Origin: Solirubrobacterales bacterium
GTDB taxonomy: Bacteria; Actinomycetota; Thermoleophilia; Solirubrobacterales; 70-9
Reading direction: 5' to 3'
Assembly: GCA_030152505.1 (NCBI GenBank)
Contig: JASLJO010000005.1
Coordinates: forward strand, 1 to 19,222
DNA length: 19,222 nucleotides
In this document: piece after piece, positions 14,257 through 19,222 of the stretch
Position numbering within the stretch: position 1 is the first letter of the stretch
How the letters are laid out: every line of letters begins with the position of its first letter
The notes under the pieces: generated by a model
Databases searched by the model: none
Told to the model about the DNA's origin: nothing
The model's input: only the letters and a program-made list of their open reading frames with translations
Translations under genes and position numbers: made by a program

Positions 14257-14645
14257 TGGTCCTGCCCGACACGTCCGTCTGGATCCCGTACTTCCGCAGT
14301 CGCAGCGGGGAGGACGGCGATCGGCTCGAAGCGCTGATCGCGGCGGGCGAAGTGGCCATTTGCGGCCCGGTCATGGCCGAGCTGCTTGCGGGAGCGGGGG
14401 ATTCACAGCGCGAAGCGATAGTCGGCACCGTCGGTGGCCTTCCATTTGCGGCCCTCGATCGCGCCTCCTGGGAGGAGGTCGGCGCCGTCGGCTTTCGCCT
14501 GCGCCTATCCGGACAGGCGCTACCCCTCACCGATCTCGCCATCGCCGTCGCGGCGGCGCGCGCCGGTCACGTCCTCTGGAGCCTCGACTCGGACTTCGAG
14601 CGGATCGCTCCGGCCCTCGGGGGGCTGGAGCTATACAGCGCCTGA
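14256..14645 (+). CDS. vapC: VapC-family PIN-domain toxin ribonuclease
   Basis: A 129-residue PIN-domain endoribonuclease. The acidic metal ligands are Asp5 (LPDTSVWIPYF), Glu42 (VMAELLAG), Asp93 (PLTDLAIA) and Asp111/Asp113 (SLDSDFERI), all present, so the toxin is probably active. VapC toxins cut tRNA or rRNA and stop growth when VapB is degraded. The length is normal for the family. It starts with ATG one base into the vapB stop. The gene ends 5 nt before the convergent glyoxalase gene, with no room for a terminator. No transposase or integrase is next to it, but such modules are often horizontally acquired. Confidence 0.93.
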   Translation: MVLPDTSVWIPYFRSRSGEDGDRLEALIAAGEVAICGPVMAELLAGAGDSQREAIVGTVGGLPFAALDRASWEEVGAVGFRLRLSGQALPLTDLAIAVAAARAGHVLWSLDSDFERIAPALGGLELYSA

Positions 14646-14650
14646 ACCGA

Positions 14651-15031
14651 CTACTCGCCGATCAGCTCGATGCGGTAGCCGTCGGGGTCGCGCAGGAAGG
14701 CGATGCGGTGGCCCTCGGTGCGGCCGCCGGGCCGGTAGGGCGGCTTTTCGGGCTCGATGCCGTCGGCTGCGAGCCGTTCCAGGGTGCCGTCGAGGTCGTC
14801 GACGGCGAGGGCGATGTGGTTGTAGCCGCTGCCGTGGTCATAGGAGTCGATTCCATGGTTGTAGGTGAGCTCGAGGCGAGGCATGTCTTCGCCCGGCATG
14901 CCCATGAAGACGTTGATCGCCTCCTCGCCGATCGGCATTCGCCCGACGACCTCGAAGCCGAGCTTCTCGTAGAAGGCGACGGACCGATCGATCTCGCCGA
15001 TTCGGTAGCAGGTGTGGAGGAAGCTGGACAT
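14651..15031 (-). CDS. gloA: Glyoxalase I (lactoylglutathione lyase-like)
   Basis: A 126-residue VOC-superfamily enzyme. The four metal ligands are in the standard places for bacterial GloA: His6 (FLHTCYRI), Glu54 (RLELTYNHG), His72 (GYNHIALAV) and Glu122 (YRIELIGE). Other family marks are RSVAFYEKLGFEVV and FLRDPDGY. The enzyme isomerises the hemithioacetal of methylglyoxal and a thiol; since actinobacteria usually use mycothiol or other thiols instead of glutathione, the cofactor here is uncertain. The length is slightly shorter than E. coli GloA (135). On the minus strand GGGAGA lies a few bases before the ATG as a ribosome binding site. It diverges from the hydrolase gene across 32 bp and converges on vapC. 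Confidence 0.9.
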   Translation of the reverse strand: MSSFLHTCYRIGEIDRSVAFYEKLGFEVVGRMPIGEEAINVFMGMPGEDMPRLELTYNHGIDSYDHGSGYNHIALAVDDLDGTLERLAADGIEPEKPPYRPGGRTEGHRIAFLRDPDGYRIELIGE

Positions 15032-15063
15032 ACGGTCTCCCGCGAAGGCTACTGTTTATCTGC

Positions 15064-15960
15064 ATGCCCGAGACGCGGACTCTGAACGCGAAGGTGCACG
15101 GCCGCTCCGTCTCCTACCGGGAGGCCGGCGAGGGGCCGGTGTTGCTGCTGATTCACGGCATCGCCGGCAATTGCGAGCACTGGCATGAGGTGATCGAGCC
15201 CCTGGCCCGCCACCACACCGTGATCGCCCCCGACCTGCCCGGCCATGGCACCTCAGAGGCCGGCGCCGGCGACTACTCGATCGGCGCCCTCGCCAGCGGC
15301 CTGCGTGACCTGCTGCTGGCTCTCGGCCACGAGCGAGCCACGGTCGTCGGTCACTCGCTCGGAGGCGGCGTCGCCATGCAGCTCGCCTATCAGTATCCGG
15401 AGATGATCGAACGCCTGGTGCTGGTCTCCAGCGGCGGCCTCGGCCCTGAGGTGAGCCCGGTTCTGCGCGCGGCGGCCCTGCCCGGTGCCGACCTCTTCAT
15501 CTCGGTCACCGCCGGCGCCGGCCGGCGGCTCGGCTCGGCCCTCGGCCGGGGGCTCGCCGGGATCGGCCTTCGTCCCGGCGCCGATCTCGCCGAGGTAGCC
15601 CGCGCCTACGCCTCGCTGGAGGATCCCGCCCGCCGCGCCGCCTTCCTCGACACCCTGCGTGCCGTTGTCGGCACCCGCGGGCAACGGGTCGCCGCCGCCG
15701 ACCGCCTATACCTGGCCGAGGCGGTGCCGGTGCTGATCGTCTGGGGTGCCCGCGACTCGATAATCCCCGTGCGCCACGGCGAGGATGCCCTCCGTGCGAT
15801 TCCCGGCAGTCGCCTCGAGGTCTTCGAGGACGTCGGTCACCTACCCCAGCTCGAGGCGCCGGGGCGCTTCATCGCCGTGCTCGAAAGCTTTCTGCGCGAG
15901 ACCGACCCGGCGCGGTTCGACCCGGCGGAGTGGCGGGCGCGGATCAGGGCAGCGGCCTGA
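15064..15960 (+). CDS. Alpha/beta-fold hydrolase
   Basis: A 298-residue serine hydrolase of the alpha/beta superfamily. The oxyanion HG is at 31-32 (LLLIHGIAGN), the nucleophile Ser98 in VVGHSLGGGVAMQ, the acid probably Asp231 (VWGARDSIIP) and the base His259 (EDVGHLPQLE). DLPGHGTSE is also typical. A longer insertion rich in Gly/Ala/Arg (about 140-175) forms the cap. There is no signal peptide, so it is cytoplasmic. Substrate (ester, lactone, epoxide or C-C bond) cannot be told. TACTGT (15050-15055) ends 8 nt before the ATG and TGGACA (15025-15030) lies 19 nt further upstream, which may be its promoter with a leaderless start. A PBP1a gene follows 84 bp downstream. Confidence 0.9.
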   Translation: MPETRTLNAKVHGRSVSYREAGEGPVLLLIHGIAGNCEHWHEVIEPLARHHTVIAPDLPGHGTSEAGAGDYSIGALASGLRDLLLALGHERATVVGHSLGGGVAMQLAYQYPEMIERLVLVSSGGLGPEVSPVLRAAALPGADLFISVTAGAGRRLGSALGRGLAGIGLRPGADLAEVARAYASLEDPARRAAFLDTLRAVVGTRGQRVAAADRLYLAEAVPVLIVWGARDSIIPVRHGEDALRAIPGSRLEVFEDVGHLPQLEAPGRFIAVLESFLRETDPARFDPAEWRARIRAAA

Positions 15961-16031
15961 GCACGACGCCGTCCACCGCGCACGTGAAATTGCGCGTGCC
16001 AGAGCGAAAATTGCCCGGATGGTGGCCTCAA

Positions 16032-16037
16032 TAGAAT
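16032..16037 (+). promoter_or_regulatory. Putative -10 hexamer of the PBP1a gene
   Basis: TAGAAT ends 7 nt before the ATG at 16045, with no Shine-Dalgarno between, as expected for a leaderless transcript. ATTGCC (16010-16015) at a 16-nt spacing is a possible but weak -35. Confidence 0.45.
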
Positions 16038-16044
16038 TTTTGCG

Positions 16045-18180
16045 ATGAGCAACCGGGAGCGACGGCAGCGACGCAGGTTGCGCCACGGCGGCTGGAAGTC
16101 GAAGGCGACGATCGTCTTCGGCGGTCTCTTCGTCGCCGGCGTGGTGGCGATCGGCGTGGGCGCGAGCTGGGCGGTCGACGTCTACAACTCGGCGCCCCCT
16201 CTCTCCAGCCTGAAGCCGGTGCAGAAGGGGCGTTCCTCGGCGATCTACGCCGCCGACGGCAGCCTGATCGGCTTCATCCGCGCCAGCAGCATCCGCGAGC
16301 CGGTGTCCTCCAAGGCGCTTCCGCAGAACCTCAAGTACGCGACCGTGGCGATCGAGGATCGCAACTTCTTCAACCATGGGGCGATCGATCCGGCCGGCAT
16401 CGCCCGCGCCGCCTGGAAGGACCTGCTGGCCGGCGGCAAGCCGGTTCAGGGGGCGTCGACGATCACCCAACAGCTCGTCCGCAACCTCTACATCCGCGAC
16501 CCCGAAGAGACGATCAAGCGCAAGATCATCGAAGCCCACCTCGCCTACGAGGAGGAGGAAGCGCACTCCAAGCACTGGATCCTCAAGGAATACCTCAACA
16601 CCGCCCCCTACGGCACGGTCGAAGGGGAGACCGCGGTCGGCGCCGAGGCGGCGTCGCAGACCTATTACGGCAAGCCCGCCCGCGAGCTCGGCCTGCCCGA
16701 AGCGGCGATGATCGCCGGCCTGCCGCAGGCGCCCTCCGAATACAACCCGTTCCTCGACCCGCGGGCAGCCATCGAACGCCGCAACGAGGTGCTGGAAGCG
16801 ATGGAGGAGCAGGGCTACGTCACGCCGACCGAATACCGCGAGGCGCGGCACGCAGGGCTCGACCTCCATCCAGGTCACAAGTATCGGGTGATCCGCGACC
16901 CCTTCCTCTTCGACCTCGTCCAGCAGGAGCTGATCGACAAATATGGCCTCAACACCGTCCGCTACGGCGGCCTCAAGGCCTACACGACGATCGACCCCGA
17001 GCTGCAGGAACGGGCGCAGGAAGCGGTCGACAGCTGCAGTGTCTGCTACTCCGAAGGCGGGCCCGCGGCCGCCCTCGCCTCGGTCGACCCCGCCAACGGC
17101 GAGATCGTCGCCCTCGCCTCGACCCCAGGCGGTCCGGAAGAAAGCGAATTCAACTACGCCTGGCAGGCTCACCGGCAACCCGGCTCCTCGTTCAAGACCT
17201 ACGTACTGACGACCGCGATCAAGCAGGGGATAGACCCCTACAGCACCTACTACGACGGCACCTCGCCGAAGACGCTCGAAATACCGGGCGGCGGCACCTG
17301 GACGGTCAACAACGCCGAGCCGGGCGGCGGCACGATGTCGCTCGCTGCGGCCACGTGGGACTCCGTCAACGTCATCTTTGCCCAACTCGACCTCGACGTG
17401 GGCTCCGAAAACGTCACCCACACCGCTCACCAGATGGGAATCGAAGCGCCGCTCGAATCGGTTCCGGCGGAGGCGATCGGCGGTCTCGCGATCGGCGTCA
17501 CGCCGCTCGAAATGGCCGATGGCTACGCGACTCTCGCCAACGGCGGCATCCATCACACCCCGACGGCGATCGCCAGGGTCGAGTTCCCCAGCGGCAAGGT
17601 CGACGAACCAGAAGCAGACGCCGGCGACCGGGTGCTGACCGAAGGCGAGGCATATGAAGTGACCAAGCTGCTCGAGGGCGTGATCACGCAGGGCACCGGC
17701 GCCGGCTACACCTCGATCGGCTGCACCGGCGAGGCCGGCAAGACCGGCACGTCAGAGGAGCTCTCCGACGCTTGGTTCGTCGGCTACACGCCGCTCTATT
17801 CCACCGCCGTGTGGGTCGGGCACCCGCAGTCACGAGAAGAAACCGGTTTCGGCGGGCCGACCGCCGGTCCGATCTGGCGCTCGTTCATGGAATCCGCGGC
17901 GGCGGGCAACTGCCCCGAATTTCCCGAACCGACCAGCCTGCCTGAGCTTTCCGGCCTGAGCGGCGGCCACGCAAGCAGCTCCTCCGGCGAAGGCGAATAC
18001 GAAGAACTCGAAGAATACGTCGAAGAAGAAGGCGAAGAAGAAAAGGAAGATGGAGAAGAAGGCGGAGGCGGCAAGGCGAAGGCCGAACCGGAATCGGCTC
18101 CCGAACCGGCGCCGTCGCCGACCCCCGCTCCCGCGCCGCCCGCCGGGGGGGCACCCGTGGGCGGCGTGGGTCCCGGCTGA
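16045..18180 (+). CDS. Class A penicillin-binding protein (bifunctional transglycosylase/transpeptidase)
   Basis: A 711-residue PBP1a-like enzyme that polymerises and cross-links peptidoglycan outside the membrane. It has a basic cytoplasmic start, one membrane anchor (about 23-46), then a GT51 transglycosylase domain (about 60-240) with catalytic Glu104 in VAIEDRNFFNHGAID and QGASTITQQLVRN. The transpeptidase domain (about 330-615) has Ser381-x-x-Lys384 (QPGSSFKTY), Ser440-Val-Asn442 (WDSVNVIF) and Lys566-Thr-Gly (AGKTGTSEE); all catalytic residues are present. Extracellular cysteines (331, 334, 560, 623) could form disulfides. The last 90 residues are low complexity: an acidic Glu-rich stretch (648-672) then a Pro/Ala/Gly tail, probably a wall-spanning or interaction tail. 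ATG 16045 is supported by the basic-anchor topology. It is convergent with the next gene, 6 bp apart. Confidence 0.95.
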   Translation: MSNRERRQRRRLRHGGWKSKATIVFGGLFVAGVVAIGVGASWAVDVYNSAPPLSSLKPVQKGRSSAIYAADGSLIGFIRASSIREPVSSKALPQNLKYATVAIEDRNFFNHGAIDPAGIARAAWKDLLAGGKPVQGASTITQQLVRNLYIRDPEETIKRKIIEAHLAYEEEEAHSKHWILKEYLNTAPYGTVEGETAVGAEAASQTYYGKPARELGLPEAAMIAGLPQAPSEYNPFLDPRAAIERRNEVLEAMEEQGYVTPTEYREARHAGLDLHPGHKYRVIRDPFLFDLVQQELIDKYGLNTVRYGGLKAYTTIDPELQERAQEAVDSCSVCYSEGGPAAALASVDPANGEIVALASTPGGPEESEFNYAWQAHRQPGSSFKTYVLTTAIKQGIDPYSTYYDGTSPKTLEIPGGGTWTVNNAEPGGGTMSLAAATWDSVNVIFAQLDLDVGSENVTHTAHQMGIEAPLESVPAEAIGGLAIGVTPLEMADGYATLANGGIHHTPTAIARVEFPSGKVDEPEADAGDRVLTEGEAYEVTKLLEGVITQGTGAGYTSIGCTGEAGKTGTSEELSDAWFVGYTPLYSTAVWVGHPQSREETGFGGPTAGPIWRSFMESAAAGNCPEFPEPTSLPELSGLSGGHASSSSGEGEYEELEEYVEEEGEEEKEDGEEGGGGKAKAEPESAPEPAPSPTPAPAPPAGGAPVGGVGPG

Positions 18181-18186
18181 GCACCC

Positions 18187-18483
18187 CTAGACCCGTCGCT
18201 CCTCGCGGTAGCGGTGACCGTCGACCGCAGCGCGCACCCAGTCAGGGTGATCGTCCAGAGTCGCCACGTACAGCGGTTCGCCGCCGTCCAGGGCGCCGAT
18301 CTTCTCGACCAGGTCGAAGCGGTCAAGGACCTCCAGCCAGTGATCGACGAGGCGGTCCGATTGACCCGTCCTGGCGCTGATCTGCACCGCTGCCAGGGGT
18401 CCCCCGTCGAGGATGCAGCAGAGCACGTCGAGGCGCCCTTCGTGGCGGACTATCGCCCCCAGGGCGGGGGTCGTGGAGTTCAC
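18187..18483 (-). CDS. Winged-helix (ArsR-like) putative transcriptional regulator
   Basis: A 98-residue protein with the layout of a small winged-helix DNA-binding domain: helix RLDVLCCILDGG (17-28), helix-turn-helix AAVQISARTGQSDRLVDHWLE (about 31-51), then VLDRFDLVEKIGALDGGEPLYVAT as the beta wing. It lacks the metal-binding cysteine set of classical ArsR sensors; Cys21-Cys22 are in helix 1. The ligand and targets are unknown. The start is GTG 18483, without a clear Shine-Dalgarno. Upstream is a 162-bp palindrome-rich region shared with the divergent XRE gene, so cross-regulation is plausible. The family call is moderate; the function is inferred only from fold-like pattern. Confidence 0.7.
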   Translation of the reverse strand: MNSTTPALGAIVRHEGRLDVLCCILDGGPLAAVQISARTGQSDRLVDHWLEVLDRFDLVEKIGALDGGEPLYVATLDDHPDWVRAAVDGHRYREERRV

Positions 18484-18504
18484 GATGTGGGCCGTTCGGC
18501 TGCG

Positions 18505-18544
18505 GTGCCCCGGCCGCTCATGGGAGGTGAAGCGGCCGGGGCAC
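18505..18544. other. Strong 14-bp stem-loop presenting a Shine-Dalgarno-like loop
   Basis: GTGCCCCGGCCGCT (18505-18518) and its exact reverse complement (18531-18544) flank the 12-nt loop CATGGGAGGTGA. The loop contains GGAGGTGA (18523-18530), a full match to the usual anti-Shine-Dalgarno. GTTTAG follows on the plus strand, so a terminator or a small structured RNA is possible. No gene reads toward it from the left; the neighbouring genes diverge from this region. Confidence 0.6.
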
Positions 18545-18598
18545 GTTTAGGGCTCCCGTGTACCTCCCTGGCCTTTTCGGGGTACCCCTGCGTCATTC

Positions 18599-18622
18599 GA
18601 CCATAGCCTATAGACTATGGTC
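18599..18622. promoter_or_regulatory. 24-bp near-perfect palindrome, probable XRE operator
   Basis: GACCATAG (18599-18606) and CTATGGTC (18615-18622) are perfect inverted half-sites; the 8-bp centre CCTATAGA is also symmetric except for its outer pair. TATAGA (18609-18614) at the centre could be a -10. The site lies 33 bp before the XRE start, so autoregulation is likely. A separate perfect palindrome GGGGTACCCC is at 18579-18588. Confidence 0.6.
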
Positions 18623-18639
18623 TAGATGTCGCACTCGCG

Positions 18640-18654
18640 GGAGGCTTGTCCTCC
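18640..18654 (+). promoter_or_regulatory. Hairpin enclosing the XRE ribosome binding site
   Basis: GGAGG (18640-18644, the Shine-Dalgarno) can pair with CCTCC (18650-18654) around the 5-nt loop CTTGT, directly before the GTG at 18655. This could mask the ribosome site. The stem is only 5 bp, but all but one pair are G-C. Confidence 0.4.
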
Positions 18655-18891
18655 GTGGTGCCGCCTCCGCCTCAAACGACGCCAGCGCAACTCGGAGCCG
18701 CAATCAGAGTCTTGCGCGAGTCACGGAGTCTGACGATCGAAGATCTCGCCGCGGAGGCGGGCATTCACTGGACCTACCTGTCTGGAATCGAGAACGGCAA
18801 GCGCAACCCGAGCTGGGTGATCGTCAGCAAGCTGTCCGTCGCGCTCGACACAGACCTGGGCGAGATCGCCCTGCTTGCCGGCAAGCAGTAG
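18655..18891 (+). CDS. Small XRE-family regulator, controller (C) protein-like
   Basis: A 78-residue protein that is almost only a Cro/C1-type helix-turn-helix: AQLGAAIRVLRESRSLTIED (11-30), LAAEAGIHWTYLSGIENGKR (31-50), NPSWVIVSKLSVALDTDLGE. The recognition region HWTYLSGIENGKRNPS closely resembles the RTYISGIERGKRNPS-type sequence of restriction-modification controller proteins, which are also about 75-85 residues and bind palindromes in front of their own gene. GTG 18655 is chosen for its distance of 10 nt from GGGAGG; TTG 18646 and GTG 18658 are alternatives. No restriction or methyltransferase gene is visible in the remaining 330 bp, so the partner, if any, lies beyond the window or is missing. 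Other small XRE repressors (toxin-antitoxin, phage) remain possible. Confidence 0.85.
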   Translation: MVPPPPQTTPAQLGAAIRVLRESRSLTIEDLAAEAGIHWTYLSGIENGKRNPSWVIVSKLSVALDTDLGEIALLAGKQ

Positions 18892-18985
18892 GACCGGCGA
18901 GGCACTTCAAGCTTCGCTGAGAGCTCTCGATGCAGGCTGTGATAAACGTTCGAGAACCCAAATGAATGCTTTTGCTTTCTAACGC

Positions 18986-18999
18986 CTGATCACGATCAG
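18986..18999. promoter_or_regulatory. 14-bp palindrome in an AT-richer intergenic tract
   Basis: CTGATC-AC-GATCAG (18986-18999) lies directly before the ribosome-site-like GGGGAGGTGA (19000-19009). The preceding 18892-18985 has no gene; it is AT-richer than the rest of the window and holds GTTC-GA-GAAC (18948-18957). It looks like a regulatory region for whatever starts at about 19 kb. Confidence 0.4.
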
Positions 19000-19014
19000 T
19001 GGGGAGGTGAAGAA

Positions 19015-19074
19015 ATGCAACTCATCAGAGTTGAGCCGGCGGTCCCGGCGGTTTCCATTACGAAGCCCTCCTAG
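19015..19074 (+). CDS. Possible 19-residue leader peptide
   Basis: ATG 19015 follows a near-ideal ribosome site GGGGAGGTGA with 5-nt spacing and encodes MQLIRVEPAVPAVSITKPS before TAG at 19072-19074. The first codons form a hairpin CAACTC-ATCA-GAGTTG (19018-19033), and a much stronger hairpin follows the stop. The arrangement looks like a translated leader or attenuator. A frameshifted or nonsense-broken gene start is the alternative, because the same frame becomes coding-like again at 19126. I recognise no homolog. Confidence 0.25.
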   Translation: MQLIRVEPAVPAVSITKPS

Positions 19075-19079
19075 TGGGG

Positions 19080-19121
19080 CCCGGGTTGCGGCCCGTCGGA
19101 TAGGCGGGCCGCCGCCCCGGG
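19080..19121 (+). other. Strong compound hairpin after the short ORF
   Basis: GCGGCCCG (19088-19095) pairs perfectly with CGGGCCGC (19105-19112) around a 9-nt loop, and CCCGGG (19080-19085) with CCCGGG (19116-19121) extends the stem after an internal loop. It starts 6 nt after the TAG of the short ORF. No U-tract follows. It may be an attenuator-like structure. Confidence 0.45.
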
Positions 19122-19125
19122 GCTT

Positions 19126-19222
19126 GCGGTCAACGAGCATTGCCACGTGGTCGGCGCGCGCGGCGTCTACGCCGCCCTGCCCCATGTGAAGAGGCGCAAC
19201 GCAGCCAACTTTGTGGGCGCGG
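19126..19222 (+). other. Coding-like frame running off the window end
   Basis: Frame 1 (codons starting at 19126) reads AVNEHCHVVGARGVYAALPH and continues VKRRNAANFVGA with mostly G/C third positions, unlike the other two frames. The only in-frame start seen is GTG 19144. The pattern V-N-x-x-C-x-V-x-G-x-x-G-V-Y-x-A loosely recalls the C-terminal motif of GMC oxidoreductases, which would make this a fragment, but the match is too short to call. The frame is closed upstream by the TAG at 19072. Confidence 0.2.

Noticed and set aside
15841..17556. 571-codon minus-strand open frame opposite PBP1a
   Set aside because: Shadow of the GC-rich PBP1a gene, without any domain motif.
18892..18965. Possible tRNA because of GTTCGAGAACC, which resembles a T-loop
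   Set aside because: No acceptor, D or anticodon stem can be formed around it in the right spacing.
19072..19074. TAG read as an amino acid (pyrrolysine-like) joining the short ORF to the coding-like frame
   Set aside because: No supporting element is visible, and the residues between are poor in coding character; a leader peptide or broken gene is simpler.
1..19222. CRISPR arrays, insertion sequences, integrases, rRNA genes
   Set aside because: No regularly spaced repeats, transposase or recombinase motifs, or conserved rRNA stretches were found on either strand by reading.

Overview
The window is GC-rich throughout, with dense short-spaced genes, frequent GTG/TTG starts and a gene set (EthA-type flavin monooxygenase, DUF3556 membrane protein, phytoene-desaturase-like FAD enzyme, DrrA-type ABC exporter, PBP1a with an acidic/proline tail) that suggests a soil-type actinobacterium, most likely near Thermoleophilia/Solirubrobacterales. 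That placement rests on gene content and base composition by eye; no rRNA or other taxonomic marker is present. It reads as chromosome with a few possible accessory spots (9.7-11.1 kb, 14.0-14.6 kb, 18.5-19.2 kb), not as a phage or plasmid.

Layout. 1-1.5 kb: C-terminal end of a flavin monooxygenase, a lipoprotein cupredoxin, and a flavodoxin-family gene broken by a one-base frameshift. 1.6-5.8 kb: a stand-alone 5'-3' exonuclease diverges from a DUF3556 membrane protein that is translationally coupled to an FAD-dependent desaturase-like oxidoreductase; the divergent region holds a perfect 20-bp inverted repeat whose arms each carry the same -10-like hexamer. 5.8-7.4 kb: ABC-2 exporter (ATPase plus permease, overlapping). 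7.4-9.7 kb: secreted cupredoxin followed by a Tat-type multicopper oxidase with no ordinary start codon. 9.7-11.1 kb: unrecognised four-helix membrane protein. 11.1-13.1 kb (minus): glnB/glnK-amt-cutA operon, with Glu replacing the first pore histidine of Amt. 13.2-15.0 kb: SDR, VapBC toxin-antitoxin, glyoxalase I. 15.1-18.2 kb: alpha/beta hydrolase and a class A penicillin-binding protein. 18.2-19.2 kb: winged-helix regulator, a run of palindromes, a small XRE regulator resembling restriction-modification controller (C) proteins, and an AT-richer leader-like region with a short ORF, a strong hairpin and a coding-like frame that runs off the window.

How parts work together. Nitrogen: PII sensor, ammonium channel and the PII-like CutA trimer are co-transcribed. 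Copper/redox at the cell surface: two cupredoxins with the same C-x2-H-x2-M loop, one directly upstream of a multicopper oxidase, suggest extracytoplasmic electron transfer or copper oxidation. Cell wall: PBP1a. Several genes (PBP1a, ABC ATPase, SDR, exonuclease, hydrolase, vapB) have a -10-like hexamer ending only 6-8 nt before the start codon, which suggests leaderless mRNAs. I found no CRISPR array, rRNA, tRNA, insertion sequence or clear phage module. The most system-like candidates are the palindrome-rich XRE locus at the right end and the mirrored promoter region at 2.5 kb; neither is proven to be new.
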